Shown here: in pieces, positions 1 through 13,789 of the stretch
How the letters are laid out: each line of letters opens with the position of its first letter
Position numbering within the stretch: the stretch's first letter is position 1
Assembly: GCA_013399855.1 (NCBI GenBank)
Contig: VXAY01005967.1
Span: forward strand, 149,293 to 213,292
Reading direction: 5' to 3'
Source of the DNA: Oxyruncus cristatus
Lineage: Eukaryota; Chordata; Aves; Passeriformes; Cotingidae
DNA: 64,000 nucleotides
Position numbers and translations under genes: made by a program
The notes under the pieces: model-generated
What the model saw: the letters and a program-made list of their open reading frames with translations, nothing else
Told to the model about the DNA's origin: nothing
Databases searched by the model: none

Positions 1-837
1 CTCTGATCTTTGCATGAAGGAGGGGAGGCTTCAGAAGTGACAGAGGGCAAGAAGCTCAGTACATGAACTTTCCATGTTCCTTTGAAAGGACAATGCTGAA
101 GATGGAAAAGCTCTACCCTATGTCAGGATCACAGGGTCAGCATAATTTTCCTGCTGCAACTTAACATGCCTGCTTTTGAAAAATTTGGCCCACAGAAGGC
201 ACTTATCTGAATTAATCTACCTTTGGTCCCATCATCTCCTGTTTGAATAACCAATTACAAATGTGGCAGACCTGTGGAAATGGTAAAACCGTTTGTAGGG
301 TGAAAGAGCCTTGGCAGATCAGCAGCCTGCCTAACACACCTATAATTCAAAATTTTGAAGTTCCTATGAAATGGATGTGAAAGGAGATTACAGCCCTATG
401 AATTTTATGCTTTGCTGTTGTCATATGGGTGGATGATGACACCAAATATTTGGCCTGGAACTGGGTATGCTGCATATTTATGCATTCAAAAACCTTAGCC
501 AGACTCGAATGCTCAAATCATTTATGAATTTTTAGTAGTCTTCCTACCATAAATGTTTAAAGCTGTAGCTTAGTAATAAGATATTTGATAGTAGTGCTCA
601 AAAAGACACCACTTGGGAGTTATTAAAAAACATCTACAGAGCTTAAATGTTTTTATGGAAAAAAAAGTGATGTGACCATCTTTCTTCCCTCTCTGAATAA
701 ACACCATAGAAGCAGCTAGATAGAGATGTAAACCAAATAGTCGAAAAGTCAGTTTGCAACTTGCATAAAACCAAATGAGATAAAATAACTTTCAATTGTG
801 TTTCATTACCAAAGCAAACATATTTTGCAAGGGGAGG

Positions 838-838
<1 letters not shown>
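1..838. other. Unique AT-rich sequence, nothing recognised
   Basis: I see no repeat family, long open frame or RNA gene here. Short frames are of the size expected by chance in AT-rich DNA. Confidence 0.6.
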
Positions 839-874
<36 letters not shown>

Positions 875-985
875 TGTGTGCATGCACATGCATATATATA
901 TATGTATATGTACACATATGCATGTGTGTGTGTGCATGTGTATATTTACATATGAATGTGTGTATGAACACACACAAATATATGG
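839..985. repeat. TG-rich compound microsatellite
   Basis: A nearly pure TG run (about 839-881) continues into alternating purine-pyrimidine sequence made of TGCA, CATA and TATG steps, then a second TG block and a short CA block. All six frames over it give low-complexity peptides (Cys-Val, Thr-His), so apparent open frames here are artefacts. Alternating sequence of this kind can adopt Z-DNA and is usually length-polymorphic. Confidence 0.95.
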
Positions 986-3657
986 ATAAACACGCAACAA
1001 ACTGTTAAAAAATACCAAACCAGGCTTGTCAGTTATGTCAACTGTTTTGCCCATGAGCATAATTTGCATAATTCTACTAGACATTGTTTTAATTTAAAAA
1101 AAAAAAAGTGTTGTAGCTGCTAAAAGAACTAATTTATTTTTGTATAGTGTTTATAATAATTGATTGTGTGCCACAAATTTCTGTAAACTTGTAATATGAA
1201 GGAAACCATCAAGAACACAATATTTATTTTCCTTGTCTAATGTGCCATAGTGTTTCCAAGACTGCAAAGCTGCAAATAAGAGTAATGTCTGATGGGGCAC
1301 ATTGAACAGTTCCCCAGGGACCCTGAAAGGACAGCACATGATAACTTTCAGGGCTCCATTTATAACAGCAAGCTTTCCTTTAATGCTTTCATGTTATTTA
1401 TATGAACTATGTAAAAATTATAAGAAACTGTATGGAGATTTTTTTTATCATATTGCATTAATTTTAATTGTTTTTTGTTTTTCTTTACCGTACTTGCTTT
1501 CCTCCAGAAAGATGCATAAATGCTTAACCTAGCATAATTATACACATACATTCTTACCCATTAGTAATTTGTGCTTTAATTATATTTACTGTTTGCCCCA
1601 CTGTATATTTGTGTGAGTCAGAGTTATTTAAAAGTGTTTAATTTTCAGAGGTTTCTACTATTTTTCTATAGATAAATTACAAAAGCTTGGGAAATTGCAT
1701 ACTGAAAATTGAAATAAGGACTATGCAATCCATTTTGAGACTTGCCTTTTGGTGTTTACTTCAAAGCATGGTTCTGTGTGTGTGCTTGATTTACATTTAG
1801 CAATATCTAAGTGCAAATAGTAATCATACACCAAAGTAAACTGGACTATATGCAATTGCTTCCTCTGTTTCTTCAATTGCAGTTGCAATCCCATAGATTC
1901 AAATCTTGACAGGTAGCATAATTAGAAAATTCTCTTTGTCTTATTAAATGTGACTCTTCTCAATAGAATTCACTTCATTGCAGGCAAAGAACAGAAAATA
2001 TACTTCAAATCTAAAATGGGAAATCAAGGGGGACTGTTTTATTTTTATCTGTCTTTGTGCAAGCGACATTATTATCAAAGGATATTGTAATGCTGAAAAT
2101 GTACTTTTGGGATTTAAATCACGTATTAGCCTGGAAAGCAAAAAGTGCTGTAGGGCCCATGCAATATATTTTCTCATTAATCTGATTGAAAGATTATCCT
2201 TCCTATAGCTATGAAAAGTCTAATACCCATATATCCATCTTTCCTGCTAGTAAAATTCAGCTTTGTGCGTAGTCATTGTCTCTTGTGTCTGAGGTCCTAC
2301 ACTCTTCTTCATTTCTCTGTATAAGCCTATCTGTATTAAAATAAATTCAGAACAGTCCGCCATTTCATGCACACATTTTGATTATTTCATAAGCTGCTGA
2401 GGAAAATGGAAGTATCAGCAAGTCATGCAGTTTTCTGATAATGTAATGCTGTCATTACCTCAGTGGTCATGTGAAAAAGTTTAGCTATAATATCTGTGAC
2501 AAACGTTCGGTGACTCAAAACAGTGCATTTAAATGAAATGCAGATATGAATGAGCCATTATTGCAATCACAACTCCAGCTTAGAAATTATTAAATATGAA
2601 TATATACATTTTCACAGTAACCTGACATTTGTAATACATAACTAGCTGTGTATTTCTCACCCTCCTCCTCCCGTTTTCCTCCCCATCATCCCCCAGATTG
2701 AGAACAGAGGAAGTCATTTTGATCAGAGGCTGCACACAGTAATTGAGGACACTCCTGATGATTTCATGCAATCAGAGTGGCACATTATTTGTGATGAAAA
2801 TTAACTAAAGAAGGAAAGCAGATTTATAGGTTGTCTTCCTTATGGTCAACTGCCTTTACAAAAGATTAGCAATTCTGTTCTAACCACCCCAACTGCATAT
2901 ATACTTTTCCACATCGTAGATTTACTGGAATTTTCATATAACCTTAGTCATAACTTGTGGTACCTCACAATTTTAAGCTTTTAATGAAACTACAGAAGAA
3001 GCCTTAAACTGAATGATTTCTATTCTGAGCTCTTTGAGAGCTGATAGCATGAACAGTATAGATGGCTCTAGCCATAACTGTCACACAGATAATATTCTTT
3101 TATGCCTCAAGACACTAAGATGGTGCTGTAGATAACCAAAAGGAATAAGCTGCCACCATCACTAATCTGCAGCTTTGAAACACTATAGCTTTTGCATGGT
3201 TAAGAGAAGGTAAAATCATCTGGAAGTGTAATATAGAAGACATTTTTAAGTTAACACAGCAGAGAGAACTAAAGGTTTTCATATTTTGTAATCTATATCT
3301 ACTGAATCAAATCAAGTATATCCCCCTTTTTGTGTGTTTATGGATAACAACTGAAAATGCAAAAGAAGCCGAAGCCTTTGAATCCTCCTAGGATACTTTA
3401 CACTCATATAGTGAAATTGAAATATGGGGAATAGTTAGCCTTATTGTTCCCTTCGGAGTTTAACTTTCAAGATGTTTCATATAGACTTTTGGTTGGTTTT
3501 ATAATACATGTAACAGACTTTGTCCACCATAATATCTGCTTTGTGCCAGAGGAGTATCACTCTGTTGATTATTTTTCAATATGTAAAAGCAAATGCAAAT
3601 GAAAATTTAATAAGAGACTGAACTTTTTTTACATTTGTCATAGCTAAGGTCACCAAA
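986..3657. other. Unique AT-rich sequence, no gene seen
   Basis: No repeat family or convincing frame is visible. The part from about 2390 to 2870 is less monotonous than its surroundings and rich in homeodomain-like ATTA and TAAT cores, which could fit a conserved noncoding element, but conservation cannot be judged from one sequence. Confidence 0.5.
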
Positions 3658-3685
3658 TTTAAACTATATAGTTTAAACTATATAA
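3658..3685. repeat. Overlapping perfect palindromes
   Basis: Positions 3658-3677 (tttaaactatatagtttaaa) are a perfect 20-base self-complementary sequence. The same 14-base unit partly repeats, giving a second overlapping 20-base palindrome ending near 3685. It could extrude a small cruciform; more likely it is a chance product of a short tandem duplication in AT-rich DNA. Confidence 0.8.
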
Positions 3686-5884
3686 AAGTAAAAGTTTTAC
3701 GAAGTCGGTACCACTTTACAGGAGAGTTACCTACAAATAACCTTGTTTATTCCTATTCTTTAAAAATATTTCTGGACAAATGTTTTTAGCATTCATGTTG
3801 CACATAATTTTTTCTTTATATTTGTCCTCTATAACACCTCACATGAGCTACCATTAAAAATTGATTTATAATAAATAGAAACAAGGGACCAGTATCATTT
3901 TGGCACCTAGATTTTTTTCCACATGCAGTTTAGAAATCCCTAATCAAAAATCCTATTGTTGTGAGAATACAGTCTGACATGAAAGTGTCAGGGAAGCAGC
4001 GAAGGAAAAATGATGAACTAAACATCAACAGAGTTGGACACACCATAAAACACATTTTCTGGTTGTGTTTTTTAGATACTGCAATCTTCTCTTCAGAGGA
4101 AAGAAAAATTTTACTTTAAGGTCTTCAAAAATGGGCACCTTTTTTTTTTTGATACGTGAAGTATCAATAATAATCTGCTAATTTGTGTTCCAAAATACAA
4201 TCATGGTTAGGACAAAACTCAAAGCATGCAGGAAGCTATTAAATGCACAGCAGTATTTGAAATCAAACCACGGTGACTTGTTGTTATGGCATGCTGACAT
4301 TATTGGTTCTTGTATATAGTTACAGAAGCATCTCTGAAGCCAAATTTTAAAAATGGTCTGTAAAGCAGTTAAAGGACATCAAAATCTGGCATTACCATCA
4401 ACTCTCTAAGCTCCATGCTAAGCATTACTTGTGACTCTTCTGTGTAAACAACGGCATGCAGTTGAAACTCATACAAAATACTATTACATTACTTCCCACT
4501 GCTAGAGCTTATGTTGTGTAATAAAGAATTTCAGACTCTTCTAATTAAAAATGGGATTTTAATCTCTTATCTTGCCATAGATTCAATTAATGAAGGTGCC
4601 CACCCCGCCCCCCTCAATTCCACTTGACTTCAGTTAGTTCTAGAGCCTGTCATGGTTTTATGGCAAAACCAGGTCTTCAGTCAGTAGGTGATCTAGAAAC
4701 CATGTATATTTTCACTGAACAAAATCCTAGGTACTGAGGAGAAATACTGAGTCAGAAACAGGAATTAACCCTCATGTTGCGACTCTACACATTACCATGT
4801 CTTTATATTAATTCCTGAATTATTTTAAAGGAGCTGCCCAGCAATAAGGCATATTACTCATATGCATAGAACTGCCATTTGCATATAGAAACACCATTTT
4901 TGGCCCCTATAGGGAGTGAAAGAAAAGGATTTTTACTTACTATTATGCTGCTGCTGTTCACACAACCCGTTTGAGTCTCACTGCTAAAAGAGCTCTAAAA
5001 GACAAAATTGTCTGTAGATTTATCCCTGTCTAGCTATATCCACTTACAATTGTAGAAGAGGTATTATTTAAAATAGTTTGCCTGGAAAGATAATATAGGG
5101 TCATGTCACAAATTAATTCTCTTTTGGTTTCATTTGTATTCATCACAAAACACCTGCTTTGGGCTACCGTGTCCTTAAATAAGGTGGTCTAATGTTAGTG
5201 AGAGAACCTGATATGAGTGTCTAGCGGATGTTTACTACATGCCCACACAAAAATGCACCAAAACACAGAAAGTGATCCTCGCTTTGTCATTAATGGGGTT
5301 CTATGCAGACCTTTGCACTGTACCTTCTCTCTCCTTTCCGGGCAAAAGTTAATTTATTCCTTCTTTGAGTATGAATATTATACAATAGATGAACAATCTG
5401 TGCATGCAAGCTTACAATGTTTATGTTGCTAGAATAAAAAGTATACATTTCTCTAACTTCTAGGGGTTTTATCCTGAAAGATGGGCCCCTTCCATTTTTC
5501 CAAAGGGTTTGAACCAAACCAGTCACTTTTTTTTCTTTTTTTCCTGGCTATTGCTCGGTTGGCCTAGTGTCTGTGCTGCAACCAGACACATTCTGCATCT
5601 GGATATGTAATACTTTGTGTTTAGAGAACAAGACAAAATTGCATATTGAAACAAAAGTGCTACAGCAAACCCTATTTGTGCGCTTTCTCTGAAAGCACCT
5701 ACTGATGCTCTTGTCATAAGTAAATCTAATGCAGCTGCTTTAGACATTTGGTTTATTTCAAATAAAAGCAATAAAAGTGATTAACAGAGAATTTGGATAC
5801 ATGTGAACCAAAACAAAATCCACAACTGTTGGTACCAGAAATGCATTGACAAGCTGGTCTCAGTGCAGTGGTGGCCTATCAAAG
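3686..5884. other. Unique AT-rich sequence, no gene seen
   Basis: No mobile element or gene is recognised. There is a short T run near 4140 and, at about 4800-4910, a cluster containing ATTTGCATAT, which matches the POU octamer, together with TATGCATA. No coding frame of note. Confidence 0.5.
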
Positions 5885-5945
5885 CAGTCAGCAGCTGGAC
5901 AGGCTGAGAGAACTGGGTTGGTTCAGCCTTACAAAGAGAAGACAA
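5885..5945 (+). mobile_element. Very old CR1 LINE scrap
   Basis: The short stretch reading 'ctggacaggctgagagaact', followed by a degraded 'gttcagcct...agagaaga', matches the well-known CR1 segment that encodes the [10 protein letters not shown] motif near the end of reverse transcriptase. The same segment is well preserved at 14175-14220. Both flanks have decayed beyond recognition, so the boundaries are approximate. Confidence 0.6.
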
Positions 5946-8900
5946 CTTACAGCTATGACTTCTGTATGGACTGGTTTAGTGAAGACATTTTGTCTCTTCT
6001 CTAAACTAAATTTTATCTATCTGTCCCCGTCCATCTCAAAGGTTTTTGAAGTTTAGGTCTGTGAAGTTCGCTATTCAACTTCAAATTTAGACAAGGGCCC
6101 CCAGAGCTGACATTTTCTGCATAGTTCAGAGAAGAAAAAGAAGCTGATACACCTGAGCAGCACTGATTCTACAGAACAGTGGCCAGGGGTTCCTTGGTGT
6201 GTTTAAAAGTGTATAAAAAAAAGAAACCCTACTACTCATGCTCAAAATTTAAACTTGAAATGTGTGGTTAAGCACCAGAGTTAACTGCTTAAGACATTAT
6301 ATTCATAATTTCACTTTCATGAAGATTCTCAAAGTGTCAGATGATACTTCCAAACCCATTATTACTAGGCTAAAAGGAATGACAGGTAGCATTGAAAATA
6401 TCTCTGAAACATTATGAGTGCTATTTGAAATTTCCAAATTACTTTCATGACATAATTTTAGCAGCATGATGGAATTAGTACAGTACTAGTAATATACTTA
6501 TGAAGCAAGTCCCGCATAGATGAGTTTATATAAGTACTTACATTTTAACAAGCTCTATAGTCTGTTATTCTATGCAGCATTAAAGCAAGGATAAATAAAT
6601 CATGTTGGAAATACAACATTATGAAAAATATGACTGCACAGCTCATCAGTTGTGTGCCATTTTCCTTTTTTAAAACTTACTATGCTTACATAGTATAGAA
6701 TATAGACATTACAGCTGAGTTTTTTAAAAGGGCAGATTAATTTATGGCCAATAACAACATCTCTAGATATATTGCAAAAATAGGCTTTATCAGATCTTAT
6801 GCTTGTGGACATAAACTGATCATTGAAAAGGTCAAGATATAATTTTTATGCACACATGCAATTGTTTCTTTAGATAAAGTTTTTGTAGTTGCTGGTCTTT
6901 CTTTGTGTCTTGTGGAAGCCAGCGAAATTCATGAGTAAAAGTAGCAGACCACTGCTATGGTCTTCTCTGATAGTCTTTAATGAGTCTAGAGCTTTCTTCA
7001 TAATTCTAGAACATATTTTCTTTAATCAATGAACCATGAATCATGAACACATGACCAAACCCTGTTTCTATTCACTGTAACTGTTCTAGAAATTTTTTTC
7101 TTTATGCGGAGGCTGATAATGTTTCTAAATGAAAAGTAATGTTATTTTCCCCTCATGCTCTGGGGAAATTAAATATTAGTAAATAAATCTAGTGTTCTAT
7201 AAATCAAGTGTCCCAATATCACAGAAGTATCACATTGAAACAGGTTACTAGTTAGAAATTGAGGACTTCTGTTGTTACTATTGTTTTGATTTCCATTCCA
7301 AGCAGATCTTGATCAGACACAGCCAAACAACCTTATGATACAGTAATGTATATAACATATGAATGAACATTGCCTTGTATAGATGCGAAAATGTCTTTTA
7401 TTCACTTCAAGAAACTAGAACAAAATGGTTAATCTAGGGAAAGAGAAAGTGGTCTCAGTGCTAAGGCCTCTCTGTAGAATTTGATTCACTACAAAATAAT
7501 TAAGTTCTTCTGAGTACTCCTTAAAGCAAAACCTTTTACAGCTGGTTGTCAATTGAGTTTATCCAACTGAGAAACTTCTCCTATCTTCAGAACTGAGAGA
7601 GCTTTTAGCTGCAACTAATTTTAGTAAGAACTGTATTTTGAGCAAACAATATTTTAGACAAATACTATTCTTGCTAAAAACTCAACCAGCCAGGTACTGC
7701 ACCCAAACGTAGTGGTTTCTTTTGATGCTCCTTTATGCAATTGTTGTTGCAAAATGAGGACAGCAGAGTTTCCAGTGCATTTCATACCTGCTGTGAAGAT
7801 AAGCCTCCACACGTACAGCATTTTAGTTCTGTGGTGATGAACGCCATAGAGAAGGCAATTATAAGAATAATAACTTTATATTCAGTTTTCAGTTGGGCTT
7901 AAGTCAGGTAAGAAGCCAATGGCAGGGGTAAAAAGAGACATTAAACAGGCTGCAGGGGGGGGTTTCTTTTTGTTTTGTTTCTTTTTTCAGACAGACAATC
8001 TGTCTGTATTATGCAGTGAATCAGGCTGGGGTCTGCTGCGAAAAACAAAATCTGATCATAATATTTTTATGGTCATTTGATCTTGCTGTGGTTCGTAGTT
8101 CCATGTGAGATATCTGAGAACAGAGTCATGGTAGGATCTACTTAATTCTCTGTGGGCAGACTTTGAAAGTCAAAGTAATTCTACTGCAACAAACTAGTCA
8201 AACTAATCAACACTGCAGTAGAAGTCTAAGCAGGATTTCATCTACAGAAAACATCTCTGGAGAATTTAGCAAAATTTCAATTAGGAGAGTGGACAGTGTA
8301 AGTTTTTCCAGTGCTTGCTGATTAAGGTGTGAAATGAAATCATATCAAGATTGAGACATGAAATCATATCAAGAAAATAACATCAAGAAAAATTATGCCT
8401 GTCCTTTTGCTTTTTTGTATTTACTGATCAATTGGTGGCACAACAGGAAAATTTATGTCCAATATAAGTTCAAATACATTTAGGGGGCTCAGTCTATGCT
8501 AAATATCCTTCATTCCTTTTACATTCCGTAGAAACTGAAGTGTCTCAACACTCTTCAGTATTAGGAAATTAATGAACAATGTAGCCAATTTTATACTTTG
8601 AAAGAAACTGGAATTTGAGAAGGACAATGTCATATTTGTTGATATTACGGAATGGTTAGAGTGTGTTGTAGAAAAGAAAAATACTTTACAAAAAAAAAAT
8701 CAGTTGAATGAACAACAACTTGAATTATAATCCCAAGGACAAGTCAAGTCACACTTTATGGTTATAAGGGAAAATTAGTTACAGTGCAGCTTGATGTGCA
8801 TAGACACAATTAGAGACTTAAATAGTGCACCATGACTTCATGTCAGGACAAAGCTTGATTTCTCTTCAAACAAATAGCAATGATTTTAGTCTCTCCTAAT

Positions 8901-9078
8901 GAGACATTTTTGATAATAAAATAGTTAATATTTTGAATCAGCTGATGTAAGAATTCAAAATGTTTTGAAGTGACTCCTTATTGCCTCCAGATTACACTCC
9001 AATTTTGTGGATAAATAATATTTTATAATGTTGATATTGGTATTGAAGTCTCCTAATACAAAAAGATCTGTATGCCCT
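5946..9078. other. Unique AT-rich sequence with one short direct repeat
   Basis: No gene or known repeat is recognised. A 16-base direct repeat (tgaaatcatatcaaga) occurs at 8335-8350 and 8359-8374. There is a G run and T-rich patch at about 7955-7990. Open frames are short and chance-like. Confidence 0.5.
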
Positions 9079-9184
9079 TCTTTGCTTCCTCCCTTCCTTC
9101 CTTCCTCCCTTCCTTTCTTCCTTTCTTGCTTCCTTCCTTCCTTCCTCCCTCCCCCTTTCCCCTCTTCCTCCCTGCCCTCCCCTT
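9079..9184. repeat. CCTT-type polypyrimidine tract
   Basis: About 100 bases of almost pure pyrimidine built on CCTT, CCTC and CTTT units; the complementary strand gives a Glu/Arg/Lys/Gly low-complexity peptide that is not a gene. Such homopurine-homopyrimidine tracts can form triplex structure. Confidence 0.92.
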
Positions 9185-12100
9185 ATTGATTGGTATCTTG
9201 TTGTTGGCTTCATCAACCTGAATTATTTCTTAGGTAACATGCAAGAATTAATTATAGATTTATTTATAAAATACTATAGTATGAAAATAATCACAAGTGT
9301 ATTTGAAATAAATACTTTTACAAATATCTTTACACACATGGGAACTTGTGGAAGGATGGGGGATATTTGACTGGGGGTTTTTACTGGAAAAGTCCCCTAC
9401 CTGTGATTTAAGGCATTCTTACATGGAATACTTTTAATAACTGAGAATGAAATTCTGGGTCACCAGTGACAGCAACTAGGTGAGACTGGAATTAGTAAAT
9501 TAAAAGAAGTCTTTATGCATCGTACCTGTTTCCAAAGTATAACACTCTGCTTGTAATGAATGTTTGCAGGGAAATGAAATATTTTTCATGCACTTCCTTC
9601 TCAAATGGACAGAAATGGACACATAAGAGCATTAGGTCTGTTCCTTCAAGCTCTTCTCTCCAATGAGAAAAAAACACTTTATGAGGATTTAATTTAACTG
9701 TAAAAAAACTTTGTGGACAAAATCACTAATATGAATCTCAAAAGGGATATTTCTGAGAGATGAAAACTTTCAGAGGAAGCCGGGTTGATTTGATTATAAG
9801 TGTACAAAGCTCAGAATTCCCAGTGGTGTGATAATCCTTAAAATGAAAATTCTTCCTAAACAGAACACTCTGTACGGGAACATCTTTCAACACACACTTA
9901 TCTGAAGTTCTTTTCAAACAAAATCCCTATCAACAACAAATTCTTATGGGATAAAGAAGATATCTTGGAATTACAGTCATGAGTAAGAGACAAGCTCAAC
10001 AAGCCTATGATGTTTCTGAGGACATGATCACTTCTATTACAGAAATAAAATTAAGTGTATACTACTAGAATTTATGTGTATGCCTCTAGCAAAATATCAC
10101 TTTTATATACATAATCAGTCCAGTATGGAGGGAAATCTTATTGACACATTTTATTAGTAGATACAGAAATTTGAAAGTATGAGTACAAGGGTATAAATCA
10201 TGATGGTCCACTGCTCAAAACCAATAAACAATTATATCAGAAAATTCGGAGAAATACCATGCAAACAAAAACAGCAAAAGCAGCTTATTTTCCTATCTTT
10301 GTCAACTTGTTTTTGTTCAAAAACTGCTTTCCTTTCCTTTTCCTTTTTTTTTGGAAGATAATGATACATTTTCACTTATTTCTGGGGCTTCTCAACTTAA
10401 TATTTACTACTTTCCAGTGCTTTGGGAATATTTTTATCTCATGTACAAATAATGGATTTATGTTTTACATAAAGGTCACAATTGTGTCCTTGTGTCCTCC
10501 CCCCACCCTGCGCCCCTCCCGTAGCACTTTTTATTCTCTCTACTTTTTTAAAATATCTAGAATAGCAAGTAACTGGATCATGTAGGATGTCTCATCTTTT
10601 GGAAGATATTGTGAGATACCAATCATTCTAGCACATAAATGCTGAAAGCAAAAGAGTTTCAAATCGTCCTCTAGTAATATTAAATATATACAGCTTTGCC
10701 AGTGTGAAACAAGTCACCAAGAAAGAATTTTCTTGTTATTAGACGAGAGTAAATGTCACATCAATTAATAATTGAGTAATATTTCTTCAGCTACCATTTT
10801 CACAATAAATGTCTGTTTGCCTGGTATTTGAACAAAAGCAGATAATGGAATAAGGGTTTGGAACTGTATTTAGATAACTTGAAGTGATGCTTGTCTTAAA
10901 ATCTCTGTCTGTTTATACACTATACTATATTTTGGTTGTTGATACTACGATAGGAAAAGTAACTACATTTCATAGTATAGTAGATTTTTCAATTTGTTTG
11001 ATCTCACTGTCTTGATTTCATGGGGAGATTGTGATGTGTGACTCCCATTTACTCTTGAGTTCAACATTAAGAAAATCGCATAACAAAGCAAGCAATGAGG
11101 ACCCTAAAAAATGCTGCTTTTTTTTTGGTTGTTATAGTTTGAAACACAAATCGTGACAAGCAATTTTGGCTAGTACACATGAAGTGGTATTCAGAGCACA
11201 AAGGAAATTTGTATATATGCATGAAAACTGATGCCTGTATTATCTAAGTTATCAAACATCTTATAAAAAGATATTATTTATATTTTCCAGTCCAAGAGGA
11301 AGCTAAGATACAGTCAGATCTGTAAGTAATTTAATAAAAAAGTAAACAATTAATCATTACTTCGTATTTCACATTTTAATGTTTGTTTTATTGGTTACTC
11401 TATTTTCTCATAGGTTTTTCGGAGGCTTGTCTGAAAGAAAATATGCTATGCGCTTAAGCCAAACCACAGTAAAATTATTCTGCCTAAGTTTAAGAGACCC
11501 AATCATTTCTTTTCATACTTTATAATAACATATGACATGTCAATTTAAACAAAATACACAATATTTGCTGACTGTAGTAGAAGGTTGATATTAAAATAAT
11601 GTGTTGCTGTTAAGAGGAGATAATTGAGCATACTGAAATGTAGGGACTATCTGCTACAGCAAATGCAATACAAAACCCTAATATTTTCCTAACAAAGGGT
11701 GCTAATACAGATAATATTTGGTATCTAGCATTTTCTTGGTGTGACTGTTTAGCAGAAATCTCTATTTTTTTGTACATTTATTTCACAATACACTTTAAAA
11801 TATGGGTGTCAGCCCTAAAGACTTTAGTAGCAATAAATATTTTAAAACATTAGTAAGATCTTTTTTCTGGGCAGTAGTGTCTGTGTCTGTGTATGTCTGT
11901 GCCTGTATTTTAAATAGAAATCTTACTCTCTTGAGTTTGATTTGATTCTTTCTGAATTTACCCTGGGTAAGCCACCATGTGCTCTTCTACTTCCTATACT
12001 AATAAAAAAAATGCATAAAACCTCCAAGTCCTAGAACAACAGTATTTTTAAATGCCTTCTGCTGTTAGACCAAGTGTTTTACAGAATTCTTAAATTTTTA

Positions 12101-13735
12101 GACAAGCTATTTTACATGCCATTTTTTACCTATAGAATTCTGCTCTCTCTTTTCACTCATGCTATATGGACATGTATCCTATTGTGTTTAGTATAACACA
12201 AAAATCTCTATACTTCAGTCTTCTTCTGTTCTTGCTCTTTCCCCAAGTACTGGGTGGAGCGCGATCATTTGTATTTGCTAGTTCATGCCATTTTTCTACT
12301 CTCCCGCCCTCAAATTGTGCTTATGTTGTCCATGTTAACACTTGCCCCTGAAACACCAGATCCCAGAAAGAGCTTTTTTCAGGTCTTACTAGAGCTCTGC
12401 TAAAATTTCTTGTACCCCTATTCTTTCCAGGTTCCCTCCTTAATTACCAGTCCTGCCCCTGACATATCACTCTAAATCATTCTCTACTGCAATCAAGTTC
12501 TTCCCAGTATTGTTCCATACTCTACTGCCCCTAATAGCAGACAATGGCTGCTCCAGAGGGAGGAAATGTGGTGGCAGTAGCATAGTCACTTTGCTCATTG
12601 CCCCACTCAGTGCCATTCAAGCCACTTTCTCGCAGATCCAGAGGACAGGCTGGCTATTCAAAGGCTCCTGTTTTTCCGCTGTCTGACCAGTGACACACAG
12701 CAGGAAACGCCCTAGTTTGAACTTGGCATCTTCTCATCTCCCTTCTCCCCATGCCCACCCACTTATAATTGCATTTGCCTCTGCATTTGCCTCTGCACCC
12801 TTTAGCTCAGTTTATAGGCTCATTCTTTTAAAAGTATATTTGGTTCTGTCATACATTTTATGTATAATTCAAACTTGAAAGTAATATACTACATCCTTTT
12901 CAACACATTTTTACTGCAGTGAATCTGCAACTTATTATTGTCTGATACAGACAATATAGACCTGCAAGAAGTTAATGGTTTTGCTACACATTCCTACATA
13001 TGGTTGTTGTTGTATTAATAATGCGAGCTGTATGGTTCTTAACACACAACTAGGAAAAGAGAGCTATTTCAGTTTGGGATATCTGTGAATAAGAAGAGAC
13101 TCAGAAGTATAAATAGCTTCCTATTCCTGTTGTAAAATCTTCTAGAGAAAAAAAAAAAAAGCCAAAGACCAGAATCTTGAAGCAGTATGGGTTTGCCCTT
13201 TTGAAAATGAAATACAAAAATCCACCCCAGGTGATTCCATATTTTATGTGTTTGAATAAAATATGTATTTGGCTTATCTTTTCAAAGTAAAGGTAAACTT
13301 CACGAGAGTTCATGTTATTTTGCCTTTTGTCTAGAGGTCCTCTAAATTTTAATGGATTGTGTTATACCTATGGTTTGCCACTGAAATTTACCTTATTTTC
13401 TGAGGTCTCTGTAGCAATTGGCTGTTCAAAGGGTCTGCTTGTCATATTATCATGTTAACTGTTTGTTAAAACTATGGAATCTTGCATCTACGTCCAGTGA
13501 GCTGGGGAATGGGTCATTGCTGCCAAGCTTGATGATGAAAATGGTAGGAGAAAATCCTGTTGCAAATCTGCCTGCAAAATCTACTTAACTTTACTACTTC
13601 TCTTTTTTTTCTTGTGACTGCTTGTCTGCCATGCTTGAATAGGACTCTGAAAACTTTTGAAGGGATTTTGAGGTCCTATAAACTTTGGAGTGAAGTCCTG
13701 GATATGCCTGTGCGCCTTTTGCAGTCCATGGCAGG
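9185..13735. other. Unique AT-rich sequence, no gene seen
   Basis: No mobile element is recognised over this 4.5 kb. A 108-codon frame at 10259-10585 is Phe/Leu-rich because the DNA is T-rich, and matches nothing I know. A 12-base unit (tgcatttgcctc) is tandemly doubled near 12770-12795. The part from 12200 to 12750 is somewhat less AT-rich without an identifiable cause. Confidence 0.5.
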
Positions 13736-13789
13736 AGGGCTCTGCAGAGGGACCTGGACAGACTGGAGAGCTGGTCTGATTCCAACGGG

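Noticed and set aside
643..1084. Several frames over the TG repeat
   Set aside because: Cys-Val and Thr-His repeats are translations of a microsatellite.
10259..10585. 108-codon Phe/Leu-rich frame resembling a membrane protein
   Set aside because: The hydrophobic composition follows from T-rich DNA; there is no motif and the first part is a T/C low-complexity tract.
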